A stretch of DNA of 64,000 nt from Aspidapion aeneum (GCA_963576565.1 OY755047.1:34005851-34069850), one strand, 5' to 3'; positions 22,628 to 35,163 are shown, counted from the stretch's first letter. Notes: generated by a model from the sequence alone, not told the origin. Made by a program: numbers and translations.

Positions 22628-25600
22628 TGGCTGGTTTATGCAATAAAGTGGTACATGGTTTTTTTTTTAACCTAATTAGCTTAGTTCGATTACAAGTTGA
22701 AATAGGAGAAGTGGAAGGTGGCTACTGACAAACTAGACAGTTTTTTTTTTAATTTTTTGTTGTTTTTAGGATCCGAATAATAAGTAATAAAACTTGACAG
22801 ACAGACACACTCAGTAAAAACTTAGGACATATGACTGGCTGTACTTCCCTGTCTTCTAACTTTATTGGGAAAAATATTTTTTTTTACCAAACATTTGATT
22901 TTCACCAGAGTCAAACTACCTGAGAAATAGCAGTGAGCTTTGAATTAAGGGCATAAACTAGTTACTAACTGGACTTTAAAAGAAAAATAAAACCTAGAGC
23001 TAGTTTCGCGAAGTAGGTATTTATAGGAACCTCAGATTCCCTTACATTTTTTTTTATGTTTTAACTTTTTTTTGGTGCGAAACAAGGGGGGTGGCTCCAT
23101 TTTTTTTTAAAAGAAGAATCCAGGAGGGATTCCATGCACCTTGGTCAGGAGGGATTAAAAAAAGTGATGAGTCACAAGTGCAGGTCTGATGGTTTAGTTT
23201 AAAAGTGTTAGTCCGCAGGACTGTTTGGGTATTTTTGGCATCAGACTGTACGAACCTTTTAGGGATTTATTGAACCCCTGTTTATGGCTATAGGTTTAAT
23301 GTGTTTCGATAGTAAGTACTACTTGGTCGGTAAGCACCCACATTTTTTTTTTATTGAACCTTGATTTGGTATAGAATAGGTTTGCTTAACTAATGTTGGA
23401 TAGCTTGGATAACAATAAAGGGTTTAGGGTTCATGGTTTTTTTTAGAATCCGATGGGGGATGATAATTTTTTTTTTTGCTCTGAATAGAGGTATTATAAA
23501 AACCTGAATCACTTTAGAGTTTTGGCTTTTAGGTAATTGATAGCTAAACTCTACACCTACTACTAGGGAAAATTTATACCCTTAAGTTATCCATATAGGT
23601 TATTAATTGATTTAATTGGGCAGATAGATGGTTAGGTTTCTCATGGTTTTTTTTGTTTGTTGGGAAAAACTGAGTATATCAAACTTAGGAAAATCCATAG
23701 TTACTACTATATAGTCTCTGAAAGGGAAACAGGAACGGGGAATGACAATTTTCATTTATTTCTCTAATCTTTAGGACTTAAAAGCCTTAAAAAACGATAA
23801 CATAGTTGGTTAATTTAAGGTCCTTTATAAACTCAATGGTACACTGTGGTCTTTTAACCTTATCGGAAAAATTCTAACCATGTGAAGAAACTTAAAGTGA
23901 AGAGAACACAGGCCAGCTTTATTCTAGATTTTAAGAAGGCAATGGTTAGCCAAGAAAATCGTTACTACTTCAACTTTAAGAAATCATTCAAAAAAGTCGA
24001 AAAACCACAAAAAGTATTTTCATTAACTATATTTTTTTTCCTCCTTGGTTGGGAAGCCAGCCAATAATTTCTTTTATGTGCTGCACAAAAAAAATGTCTG
24101 ACCAAGATTTTTTTTTTGTTTTTTTTGGCAATTTTCAGTACTTTTTATTATGTAGGTTTTTTTTTTATTTTTTAAAGACACGAATAGGTCGACACATATT
24201 AATAATACTTCAACTGAATGAAAGTTTTGGATGGAAAAAGTTTTTGGAAAATATTTCAACAAAAAAAAAATCATTATAATTTAAATTTTTTTGTCCAGAC
24301 CATAGGGTACGTTAGGTGACCGAAATCATCAATACACATTTTTGTACAATAGGCCAATGTTTCTGTGGAAAGTTAAGACTGTAGTTTAAATGGATATAGA
24401 GATTTGTTTTTTTGTGAAGGTGCTGCTCGGTATTTTCCTAATGTTGACTAATTGAAGATAGACTTATAGTTTTTGTGCTTCAAACATTTTCTTTTATTTC
24501 ATTTTTTTTTTGGTGGTAACAATTGGGGACTAACATCTTCTCCAATGTGTTACAAATTCGGGTCAGAGGTGGGTCCTATTGTGCTCAGGAATTTGGGAAA
24601 ACCTTAATCTAAATTACCTAGAGCCGAGGTTGAACATCGATACCTCTCTAAACAGCGCTACCTCGGAACTGTCAAACTAAGTAATTATAATCCTGTTTGT
24701 TTTTTCCTTTTTTTTTTAAAAAAAAAGGGGGACAATTTGTTTTTTGGGGCTAAGGGTACGGCGTAGGCTTCGGAGAGCATATACCAAATATGACCTACGG
24801 GTATACCGGCCTTAAACAAAAAATTTGTTTGTTTTAAATTATCAGTCATAATGTAAGCTTGTTCAGGTTAACCAGTACCTAGAATTACTTGATAGTTTTA
24901 CAGCTCCATAGTAATTAAATACAAGAGATAGCTGCTTTGTTTAGAAGCACAACTATTTTATTTTTTTTTTTGGTTAGGTCAGAACGTGTTAGGTTAGCTA
25001 GTTAGGCGTAGGACATAGTAACTCCAAACCAAGCTTGGTTGAGAACGGGTGTCACTAGTGTTGTTCAACTTGAGTTTTTTTCTTCTGTTTTCTTGTTTTT
25101 TTGAAGTCGCGAAATGGAGGATCCGCCTTAGACTGAGTGCAGCATATATATATTTGGTAAATATTATATGATCTTTGGGGATTCGTACCGGGAAATTCTT
25201 TTAAGGTATTTCTAAAGCCATTCTCATAACTGACTCTTGCGAATCGACAATTAGCATGGGCTTGGAGTGCATAAAGGTTTACAGCCTTATGACCCATGGA
25301 GTTGTCAATTCTTGATAGGAGGTTTGACGGGCATGTTAAAATTACATAAGTTTTTTTCTGCTAGATAATTTATTCGTTTACTAGTTGCTTTTTGTTGGAA
25401 GATAACACTAGATGACCGTCGTTTTTTTTGAATAATTTAAAGCTAATAACTGGGTTGTTTTTCCTAATATCGCAGAATTGGGTACTGTTGTTCACGCCTA
25501 CTTATTTTTTTTTTAAAATTTTATATTTTTTTTCCTCTTCAATTTTTTTTAAAAGACTAAATGCTAATTAAGGTTCATTAGTCTGCTTAAAGGCAATCAG

Positions 25601-26056
25601 CGAACGTCGCTGTAATACCAGGGTGGGTGCTGGTTGTGCTGATTAAGTGGTGCCCGTTGCCAGGTAAAGTTTAATTGTAGCTAGGGTGGTAATTCTATTT
25701 GGCACACAGTTAGAGTGAGGTTTGGTAAACACAGAGGAGACACTTGTACGATGTTATTTATTAGTTTTTTTGTAAACGCGAACGCGGTTTTTGTCTGTTC
25801 CGTTCGGTTTTGCGGGCACGACACGTCGAATTTATTAGGTCTTGGTTTTTTTTAAATAAAGATCTAATTTAGAGTAATTGGGATTATTTGCCCAATTGTT
25901 AAATTGATATAGTGTAAGATAGTGCGAGTAGTTATTATAGTGAGAAGTGTGTACTTTGTGACCAGCGTAGTGTGGTTATTAGTAGACTTGCGCAGTGTAC
26001 GCTTAGTTAACATAGATTAGTTATTGTTTTTTTTGAAAGATTAAAAAGTTACCACA
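22628..26056 (+). other. Retrotransposon leader, part 2, rich in oligo-T tracts
   Basis: A 3.4-kb non-coding leader between the nested transposon and gag. It is studded with plus-strand runs of 8 to 12 T, for example near 22660, 22740, 22877, 23048, 23101, 23345, 23467, 24111, 24158, 24505, 24705, 24960 and 25507. Short ORFs here lack recognisable domains. A transcript would carry many oligo-U tracts, with possible roles in splicing or RNA-protein binding. Confidence 0.55.
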
Positions 26057-27490
26057 ATGTCATATCCTTGGCATGGGAAAATTGACATTAAGAGACTTGA
26101 AGTCTCGGAGATAGGATACGAGTTGGCCATTAGAGGAGTAGAGTCAGTGGGTACTAAAACTGAACTGGAGACTAGGCTGGTATATATAAGGCAACAAGAG
26201 GTGAACAATGACAGTTTGCGCTATCCCCCTTACCCATTCTCGTTTGAAGAGGACACCGGAGTCCTCACATCGACGCTTGATAAGTTGGTACTTTTGGGCC
26301 AATCCTTTACAGGTTCCAGGAGAACCGTAACCTATATAACCTTACATTCTAGACTAAACCACTGCCTAAATCGAATCGACAATTTACAGGCCAGAACCAA
26401 GGAGTCTATAATGCTTAAAAGATTGTTGCTGGCCCAGACCTTAGATCTTTTGGCCCAGTTGGACAATAAGTCCGCTACCAAAAAGGAGGCGGTAGCAGTA
26501 GATCTACCAGATTTGACCGTCTTAGGAAGCGGCACAAGACGAACTCCGGACTCTGATGAGGACACCGATCAAGACGAGCCATCTGCTCGACACCAGCCTA
26601 GACCAATAGGAACTTCATCACCATTACCTTATAGACTTAACTCCAGAGCTCAGATTACTTCAGTGCCACCTCACAAATGGGGTCTTACCAAGTATACTGG
26701 TGACGGCAAGATGTCGCTCACTGCGTTTTTCCAGCGTGTAGAGGAGTTGCGCGTTGCGCGTAACGTGACTAAGGAGGAACTCTTTCGATCTGGGATCGAC
26801 TTATTTGATTTAAGAGCGTTTTCGTTCTATCAAGAATGCGTTGAGCAAGGCCTTGTAGAAACGTGGGATGAACTGATGGAGGAATTTCGCACAGAATTTT
26901 TGCCCTCCACACATGCGGAAGATCTTTTGGATGAAATTAAACGCAGAAAGCAGGGACCATCCGAGTGTATTGGTGAATATCTCTCAATCATGAATACCTA
27001 TTTCAAGAGGTTACGTTGCCAAGTGTCCGAAGAGGCCAAGCTTAAAATTTTAATGCGTAATATCGGTAGCTTGTACAAGAAACGATTGGGTTCTCGAGAT
27101 GTGTCGACCGTTGAGGAACTTAAGAGGCTGTGTAGGAAGATAGAAGACAGAAATCAAGAGCGACCGATCGTGCCTCTCAGAAAGGGTTTTATGCTTGAAC
27201 CTGATCTGGCTTACGTGGAAGTCCTTTCAGAAACAGAGGGCGTAGTCGATGCCGTAGAGGCGACATCTAGACAAAGCACAAGTGGCACACGAACACCACC
27301 ACGAAACGCTCCTCCTGCTCCACGGGGTAGCACCACACTAACGTGTTTCAGATGTGGCCAACCTGGTCATAAAGCAATTGGTTGTCTTTCTCGCAGTCCA
27401 GTTAAATGTTACGGCTGTCAGGCTGTCGGAGTTTATAGAAATAGGTGTCCCAACTGTAATCGTTCGGGAAACGGCAGAGGACACTCATAG
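26057..27490 (+). CDS. gag: Retrotransposon Gag polyprotein
   Basis: A structural protein of 477 residues that packages the element RNA into cytoplasmic particles. Residues about 12-45 resemble a SAP motif (YELAIRGVESVGTKTELETR). Residues about 215-330 match the retrotransposon gag capsid domain, with FQRVEELR, TWDELMEEFRTEFLP and CIGEYLSIMNTYFKRL. Two zinc knuckles follow: residues 430-443 are a regular CX2CX4HX4C (CFRCGQPGHKAIGC), while residues 451-464 read CYGCQAVGVYRNRC, with valine where histidine should be. The start ATG lies in CACAATG context after a long leader. The frame is open to TAG at 27488-27490 and overlaps the pol frame by about 28 bases. Complete in length for the family. 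Confidence 0.9.
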   Translation: MSYPWHGKIDIKRLEVSEIGYELAIRGVESVGTKTELETRLVYIRQQEVNNDSLRYPPYPFSFEEDTGVLTSTLDKLVLLGQSFTGSRRTVTYITLHSRLNHCLNRIDNLQARTKESIMLKRLLLAQTLDLLAQLDNKSATKKEAVAVDLPDLTVLGSGTRRTPDSDEDTDQDEPSARHQPRPIGTSSPLPYRLNSRAQITSVPPHKWGLTKYTGDGKMSLTAFFQRVEELRVARNVTKEELFRSGIDLFDLRAFSFYQECVEQGLVETWDELMEEFRTEFLPSTHAEDLLDEIKRRKQGPSECIGEYLSIMNTYFKRLRCQVSEEAKLKILMRNIGSLYKKRLGSRDVSTVEELKRLCRKIEDRNQERPIVPLRKGFMLEPDLAYVEVLSETEGVVDAVEATSRQSTSGTRTPPRNAPPAPRGSTTLTCFRCGQPGHKAIGCLSRSPVKCYGCQAVGVYRNRCPNCNRSGNGRGHS

Positions 27491-30400
27491 GTCGCCGGCC
27501 TTTGAGCCAAGTCGCCAATACTGATCCGGCTAATTCATTTTCACCGATTTTAGACTTTATTTTAGATCACGCTCGTAATGATGAACGACCATATCTCGAA
27601 GTTGAGGTCCTGGGGCATAAGATTTTGGGGCTTTTGGATTCGGGTGCGTCCAAAACTTTTCTTGGTAGCTTGGGTTGGGAGATCGTCAAGAACTTGGGGC
27701 TTCGCTTGGATACTTCAAGAAAATGTTCGTGTTCTGTCGCCAACGGTCAGCGTGTACAAAGTTTAGGCGTTATCGACCTGCCGGTCACACTGAAGGGTAA
27801 ATTGCGTATTGTTGAAGTTTCTGTCTTTCCGGAGTTACCTCACTTGTTAATTTTGGGTATTGATTTTTGGAAAGTAATGGGGGTAGTTCCTGACCTCAGG
27901 CAGAGCGAATGGCATTTTGCGGAGAAGGCTGACACTATTTTTAGTATCGAGAACGAAACCCTTACGGTGTTGACACCCTTACAATCTGCGCAAATGGAAG
28001 ATTTGGTTAATACGTATAAGTCCTTGATGGGTACACAACTTGGTCGTACTAATAGAGTGGAACATCGTATCCTTACTGAGTCTGCGCCGATCCGACAACG
28101 TCCTTATCGGGTTTCTCCTGTTATACAAAAGGTTATTGATGATGAGATTGAGTCCATGCTGGCTCAAGGTGTGATAGAACCTAGCAGTAGTCCCTGGGCG
28201 TCTCCGGTGGTCGTAGTACAAAAGAAAAACACTGGGAAAACAAGATTTTGCGTCGACTATCGCCGCTTGAACGCAGTCACACAAAGAGATAACTATCCTT
28301 TACCTCTCGTAACCGAGACCTTAGACAAGCTAAACAATGCCAAATATCTTTCAAGTCTGGACATTAAAAGCGCCTATTGGCAGGTACCGATAGAAGAGAA
28401 GTCTCGGCCTCTTACGGCTTTTATTTGTCACCGGGGTTTGTACCAATTTAAAAGAATGCCATTTGGACTTCATAACGCTCCGGCAACGTGGCAGAGGCTT
28501 ATTCAGAATGTCCTGGGTGCTGACCTCGAGCCGCACGTCTTTGTCTACTTGGATGATGTCGTCTGCGTAACTTCGACGTTCGAAAAACATATTCAAATCC
28601 TTGACGAAGTTTTCCGTAGGTTGATGGCGGCCAATATTACTATCAGTTGGGAGAAATGTCAATGGTGTAAGCCTGAAATGAAGTATCTGGGCTATTTAGT
28701 TACCAGCCGAGGGTTGAAGGTCGACCCAGATAAAGTTAAAAGTATGTTAGAGTTACCACGTCCCAGAACTGTTAAAGAAGTACGGAGAATATTGGGTTCT
28801 TTTAGTTGGTATCGGCGTTTTGTTCCGGAGTTCTCTTCAATAGTGACTCCAATAACCGCGCTGACTAAGAAGCATCACAAATTTAATTGGACACCAGAGT
28901 GTGAGGAGTCTTTTAGAAAAATTAAGGAGTTACTGGTGAGTGCACCTATTTTGAATTGTCCCGATTATTTCAAAGATTTTATTATACAAACCGACGCTAG
29001 TGGTTATGGGATTGGAGCGGTTCTCACTCAGCCTGATTCAGAAGGTGGTGAACGAGTGGTTTGTTATTTAAGTCGTTCTCTTACTCGGCAAGAGCAAAAC
29101 TTTAGCACCACTGAACGTGAATGTCTCGCAGTGGTATGGGCGATTGAAAAACTTCGACCTTATATTGAGGGACTTCCTTTTACGATTATTACGGATCACT
29201 TTGCTCTTAAATGGTTACACAACCTAAAGGATCCTTCCGGACGCCTGGCACGCTGGTCAGTAAAACTACAACAGTATGACTATAAGATTATCCACCGTAA
29301 AGGCAAAGACCTGATTGTACCTGATATGTTATCACGGGCTGTTCCTATGATTGATCTAATTTGTAGTGAAATTTCTTCACCTCAGCCGAATAAGAAGGAC
29401 CGCTGGTATAACAGGATGGTTAAAAATGTGATGGATAAACCTTTGAAGTTTCTTAATTGGCGTATCGGAGAGGATGGTAACTTGTACAAATATATTAAAC
29501 AGGAATTCTCAAGTTTAATGCCTCGAGGGGATAATTGGAAGCTAGTACTGCCGAAGGAGGAACGACACAAAACACTGTCTGCGGGCCATGACCCTCCTAC
29601 ATCCGGTCATACTGGAGTCTATAAGACCTATGAACGTTTGGCAGAAAAGTACTATTGGCCTAAGATGCGCCAGGACGTTGCGTCTTATGTTCGACGTTGT
29701 ACTGTGTGTGCTGCTCACAAAGTTGATCCTAAAGGGGCTCGCGATCATATGATTCCTAATGAGAAACCTAGTAGGCCTTGGGAGATCATTTCCGTTGATC
29801 TTGTGGGTCCGTTACCTCGAAGTACAAAGGGACATACAGCTCTTCTAGTAGTATATGATAATCTCAGTAAATTTACACTGGTGTTTCCCCTTCGTTCGAT
29901 GTCAATGAACCTTGTGGTTAACCGAATTGAAGAACAAGTCTTTATGATTTTTGGGGTTCCTAGGAAAATCATTTTAGACAACGGTAGTCAGTTTAAGGGT
30001 GGTCAGTTTCGTAAATTGGCGGAGACGTATAATGTTAATCTCAGATTTAATGCTTTCTACCACCCAAGGGCTAACCCAACTGAGAGACAAAACCGCCAGA
30101 TCAAAATCATGATTCGTATGTACGTCAAGGATAACCACCGCATTTGGGACCAACACGTTCATCGTTTGGCTTGTGCCATTCGGACTTCTGTACATGAGAC
30201 TACAAGAGTGACTCCCTACTTTATGAACTTTGGAAGGAACATGTGTTTGTCTGGTGAGGACTATCGGAATGAGGAATTGTTAGGTGTTGAGGCTGGTGTT
30301 CAAGATTCTGGGATTACAAGAAATTTACTGTTTCGAGAGATGTTTGCCGAAACCAAGAAACGTCTAGAAGTAGCGGGTCGTAAGAGTGTAGAGAAGTATA

Positions 30401-30633
30401 ATCTGCGTAAACGCTCGGAAGAATATTCTGTGGGTCAAAAGGTGTGGAAGAAGAATTTTGTGCAATCCAATGCTGCTAAGTATTTCTCTCATAAGCTGGC
30501 TCCACCTTTTGTAGGTCCCTATGTGATTCACCAGAAACTGTCGCCGTGGACGTATGTATTGAAGGAATTGGATGGTAGTGTTCTTCCAGGTTCTTGGCAC
30601 TCGAAGGATCTTAAGCTGTCGAATGATAACTAG
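27460..30633 (+). CDS. pol: Retrotransposon Pol (protease, RT, RNase H, integrase)
   Basis: The frame is open from 27460; no ATG is needed if entered by -1 frameshift from gag. Counting residues from the TTG at 27502: aspartic protease LLDSGASKTF at about 44-53; reverse transcriptase with FCVDYRRLNAVTQRDNYPLP and the YLDD box at 349-352; RNase H with QTDASGYGIGAVL (Asp near 498) and TTERECLAVVWAI; integrase with an HHCC zinc region at about 695-737; catalytic D766, D826 and E861 (34 residues between the last two); and a C-terminal GPYVIHQKLSPWTYVLKEL resembling the GPY/F module. All catalytic motifs are present and no internal stop was seen. Its role is copying element RNA to DNA and inserting it. 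Domain order RT-RH-IN identifies Ty3/gypsy rather than copia. Confidence 0.93.
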   Translation, partial: SFGKRQRTLIGRRPLSQVANTDPANSFSPILDFILDHARNDERPYLEVEVLGHKILGLLDSGASKTFLGSLGWEIVKNLGLRLDTSRKCSCSVANGQRVQSLGVIDLPVTLKGKLRIVEVSVFPELPHLLILGIDFWKVMGVVPDLRQSEWHFAEKADTIFSIENETLTVLTPLQSAQMEDLVNTYKSLMGTQLGRTNRVEHRILTESAPIRQRPYRVSPVIQKVIDDEIESMLAQGVIEPSSSPWASPVVVVQKKNTGKTRFCVDYRRLNAVTQRDNYPLPLVTETLDKLNNAKYLSSLDIKSAYWQVPIEEKSRPLTAFICHRGLYQFKRMPFGLHNAPATWQRLIQNVLGADLEPHVFVYLDDVVCVTSTFEKHIQILDEVFRRLMAANITISWEKCQWCKPEMKYLGYLVTSRGLKVDPDKVKSMLELPRPRTVKEVRRILGSFSWYRRFVPEFSSIVTPITALTKKHHKFNWTPECEESFRKIKELLVSAPILNCPDYFKDFIIQTDASGYGIGAVLTQPDSEGGERVVCYLSRSLTRQEQNFSTTERECLAVVWAIEKLRPYIEGLPFTIITDHFALKWLHNLKDPSGRLARWSVKLQQYDYKIIHRKGKDLIVPDMLSRAVPMIDLICSEISSPQPNKKDRWYNRMVKNVMDKPLKFLNWRIGEDGNLYKYIKQEFSSLMPRGDNWKLVLPKEERHKTLSAGHDPPTSGHTGVYKTYERLAEKYYWPKMRQDVASYVRRCTVCAAHKVDPKGARDHMIPNEKPSRPWEIISVDLVGPLPRSTKGHTALLVVYDNLSKFTLVFPLRSMSMNLVVNRIEEQVFMIFGVPRKIILDNGSQFKGGQFRKLAETYNVNLRFNAFYHPRANPTERQNRQIKIMIRMYVKDNHRIWDQHVHRLACAIRTSVHETTRVTPYFMNFGRNMCLSGEDYRNEELLGVEAGVQDSGITRNLLFREMFAETKKRLEVAGRKSVEKYNLRKRSEEYSVGQKVWKKNFVQSNAAKYFSHKLAPPFVGPYVIHQKLSPWTYVLKELDGSVLPGSWHSKDLKLSNDN
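27466..27472 (+). promoter_or_regulatory. -1 ribosomal frameshift heptamer GGGAAAC
   Basis: G GGA AAC sits in the gag reading frame exactly as X XXY YYZ, six codons before the gag stop and inside the 28-base gag/pol overlap (pol frame open from 27460). A -1 slip here moves ribosomes into pol. The heptamer is a known slippery class, used for example at a lentiviral gag/pol junction. GC-rich sequence follows from 27491 (GGTCGCCGGCC), but I did not establish a stem or pseudoknot. Confidence 0.8.
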
Positions 30634-30668
30634 ATATGTTTAACCCTTGGGGTTAACCATTTTGAAGC

Positions 30669-30678
30669 AAGGGGGGGA
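30669..30678 (+). promoter_or_regulatory. Polypurine tract
   Basis: AAGGGGGGGA lies 1 base before the 3' LTR and 35 bases after the pol stop. It is the expected primer site for plus-strand DNA synthesis. Confidence 0.8.
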
Positions 30679-30679
30679 T

Positions 30680-33085
30680 TGTTACGTGTGAAATTATCCT
30701 TAAGACACCGTGTAGTTTCACACTAACAATTGTGGTTAGTAATCAACATTCTTTTTATAAATCTACTTTAAATTCTATAAACCTACCTTAAGTTTATGTA
30801 AATCAATCCATGTTTCGCGCACTGTTAGACAGGTTCTGTTGTGATTTAAGATGGGCATTTTTACAAATTGTATCACTGACTGCCGGCCTATAAAACACCT
30901 TTTTATTAGTTAAAAAATTAGAAAACCGTGTACTTAATTCGATTTTATTTACCTATGGAAAAGTGAGGCTGTAATACCACGCGCGGTGTTTTGGTTGGTT
31001 GCACAAGCATATTTTGCAGGTTGGGTACATTTCTCTGGTTGTATGGCTGCTCACGGATTACTTATTCTGCTCGGTGCTGAATCTGGAACGCTGGGACATT
31101 GTTTATATTATCCGGACTTATGAAGCAAATAAGGGCTGATTGTTGTACATTGGTTGCACAGTACATTTTTCTTGAATTTTGAGGAACTATTAACTTGGTT
31201 CTGATTGACAATACTGTTCGGTGCAACCAGTTCAGGAGGTTTGTTCTGTCCGAGTTGTGGTTGGTGCAGAGATGGAACCCGGGTTGGTTGTCACTGGTCG
31301 ACTGTTCTTTCGTTCTTTTGACATCTTTCCTTTCTTTTGACATTTGTCTTTCTGGAAGCACCCTCGTGTAAAAGGGGATCGTTTTCCAGCCCTTAAAAAG
31401 GGGCAAGACCGATTTTTTTTATTAAAAACTGTTCGATCTGTCTCCCGGCTACTGCTGAAACATGGGTAGTACCAGTGGAATTGGTAAGCCATATTTTTTT
31501 TTAAGGTTAGGGGTACTCGTGGTTCTTTTGGGAAAAAATCTTAGTTTTTGGGGTTTTGGTCAATTGTAACTTAATTGGGCGTGAAGCTGAGATTGTTTTT
31601 CTTATTTACAGTATTATGGTAGCACGACCCATTTTAGCCTAATGTGCTAGGCCGAGGGCTGTGATGTGTCCGCTCTACCGGACTGTAGGATGAGACTGCG
31701 TTGGAGTGGGGAACCCTTCTTTCAGAAGGTGAGTGTGAATTTTCCCAACCGAGTCTTGAAAAAAAAAGAAAATATAATTTTTTTTTATCAGTAAGGTTTC
31801 CTTGACGTTTTTTTATTTAATTATTTATGAAGCGGCTTTATAGTTCAGGCACGACCACTGAAATATGCAGTGTGTTTCGAGTTGTTAAATCCCGAATTAT
31901 CAGTACACCACTGGAAAACTAAAGGTGTCCTTTTTCTTTTCCAGGGTTCTCCAGATGGGTTCTGCGTTTGAATGTACAAAAGTTGTGTCTTTCTCTGTGT
32001 GGTTGTATGCTGTGACTGATTAGAACAGCCAGGTGATGTTGGTTCTTACATTGGGGTAATCAAGAGATGTGACGGCGCTTATGACAAAATTTTTACAATA
32101 TCAAGTTAGTAATTTGTAGTCGACCTTGGTTTAGTGCTGGGGAGGCCTAACTAAATATTTAGTCGTTGTCAAAGCTAATTTAAAGGTCGGTTATTGGCCA
32201 CAGCCTATTGACCAGGTTCGACTATAATATAAATAATAACTCATACTATTTGTGTTTATTTAAAATAATACTATGTTTCTTATATAGGTAACTTAACAAT
32301 TGATATTCATAATAATTTTTTTTTCCCAGTGTAAACGACACCCTGAGCTCAGACGTCGGAAACTATATTGTTTTTTTATATTTATCAATTTTATTTGCAA
32401 GAATGATGATGATTTCTAAACTTGCATAACTCCATTTTTCTATTCAACTTCAATTTTAAAATAAAAACCATATTTTGTTTTTTAAAATTAACTTACTGTT
32501 TTGCTTAGAAATGTTAATTAATATTAATGATTAGTAATTTCCTCCATTTAAACTGTCAGCAGATAAAAAAAAAAAGCCCATTATACAATCTACTTAACCT
32601 CAATCCTTGTGTTTACTTATTTTGATAACCCTCTAACAGTGTTGCCGAATAGAATCAAAGAAATTGCCAACCTATTCTCGTGGGAGTATTCCTAGTTCTT
32701 TTAAGGGAAAATTGTTACAGTGATTAAATAGTTAGTTAAATTGAAGTATTCAGTTTCCTAAATAGAGTAGTAATTAGTTCGTATTTGGGATTGTTATTCT
32801 GTGAACAAAATCTATAACAAAAATTTAACACCCGACGTCCCCCACCTTAACAAATACGTGGCGCCCCTGGTTTTTCCTAATTTAGGTTTTTCTGGACTTG
32901 AACCCATGACCTTCCGGCTGTTAAATGTAAAAAAGCTGGCGGCAGGTGGGACCGGCGTTGTTTATTGCAACTTGTCGATTTTGTTAGGGTCTTGGATATA
33001 TACTAGAATTTATTTTGAAAATATATATCAATAGAAACAAGGGTGATGACAAGGGTGATGTACACAAAAAATTAGGGCCGCAACA
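30680..33085 (+). repeat. 3' LTR (2406 bp)
   Basis: Same ends as the 5' LTR. It carries a 68-bp block at about 31109-31176 that the 5' copy lacks, and a tandem CAAGGGTGATGA duplication near 33039-33062. It ends GCAACA at 33085, followed directly by the GTGG target duplication. Confidence 0.92.
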
Positions 33086-33106
33086 GTGGTTACAGACAGA
33101 TATGAA

Positions 33107-33942
<836 letters not shown>

Positions 33943-34058
33943 TTTCAAAATCATCTGAAACGCAAAGATATATAAAAATTTTTGAAATCAGAGCAACTCT
34001 CGAAAAAATTAGGATCACCATAGCTCACACTACTATAGTATAGTAGTAGTGTGAGCTA

Positions 34059-35163
34059 AAAACGTGTTGTAAATAGAAAAAATTGTATGTCTATAAATAC
34101 ATACTTATAATCATTTAACTTATATTAACTTATATTAAACGACATTTTATTTTTTCAAAATATCTGAAAATGTGATAATCCGGGTCACGTGATCTTAGTT
34201 AAATTTTCTCAATCGAATTGACTTGCCCCCGGTATATGGGGGTGGCGCTGCAGTCAGGAGTTTGATGGCTCTTGTCTGATTTGGTATCCTGCATCAAATA
34301 TAAAATTGAGCACGCGTTTGTAAATCCTAATAGATCTCTTCCATAAAAAACTAGTTGAAACATTATTTCTGTTCATATGCAAGATTTTTTAAAAATCCTT
34401 AAACGTATCTTGTTAGATTTTTGATTTTCCTTTGTACATTTCCAAAAAATACAAAAATCGAAACAATTTCGCTACAGTTTTCTATAACACTATTAGGCTA
34501 CTGAAATGCCAAATATTGCTTTGAAATATTTGTTGTGTTTTAGCCATAACTTTTTTTTTATATTTTGAATAAAATGATTTTGCGAAAAACTGCTAAGATA
34601 CGGTTGTTAAAAATGCTACTACTACTAACTACCTCTCAAAATTTCGACGCGTTCCGCTTTCTCGTTTTTTTTTCTATTAGTACAAAGATTTGGCCAAAAA
34701 ACGCGATATCAGTGTTGTCAAATGGTAAGTTTTCGGACGAAGTTTGCCCCCTTAATTGGATTTAGGTATAGACATTGTACATAAATTATCTCTAGAATTT
34801 TCTCAAGAATTCAAAAAATAAATAATATACAGGGAGTTGCATTTAAAATAAGGAAGTTGGTATTGGCCAACAATCCTAAGTGTGTCTAGGATCGTTGAGT
34901 ATTGGCCACTGTCACATGACATACCCTACATAATTTTTTTTTGAAAAAAATGAGCATTTATAAATACAAATCGACGTGTCCAAGCATTTATCCCAACACT
35001 TATCATTTATTTGTTTTCAGATTTATTCAATTTGGCTGTTCCACATTGTATATTAATAAACTGACACTTTAAATTGCCAACTTGTCAGATTAAGATATTT
35101 TTTCAAGCATCTACAAAAAATAATTCCAAATTTTTTGTATTCAACTCCGATTCACGTTCACAG
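34059..35163. other. No gene seen
   Basis: AT-rich sequence. A short TTGGCCAA-centred patch and repeated TATTGGCCA lie near 34858-34905. No recognisable element boundary. Confidence 0.4.

Larger units (their letters stand above)
8123..33085 (+). mobile_element. Full-length Ty3/gypsy-type LTR retrotransposon
   Basis: Two long terminal repeats begin TGTTACG and end GCAACA, and are flanked by the 4-bp duplication GTGG at 8119-8122 and 33086-33089. Inside are a lysine-tRNA-like primer site, a long leader, gag, pol in protease-RT-RNase H-integrase order, and a G-rich polypurine tract directly before the 3' LTR. No envelope-like frame follows pol. Removing the nested P-like insertion gives an element of about 13.1 kb, large for this class because of the 2.3-2.4-kb LTRs and a leader of about 3.7 kb. 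The LTRs differ only by indels in what I compared, so the insertion is young. The domain order and integrase end place it in the gypsy group; the clade was not resolved. Confidence 0.93.

Noticed and set aside
28351..30600. Minus-strand frames opposite pol
   Set aside because: Shadows of the pol reading frame.
30634..30679. A third retrotransposon ORF such as an envelope-like gene
   Set aside because: Only 46 bases separate the pol stop and the 3' LTR; there is no room for one.
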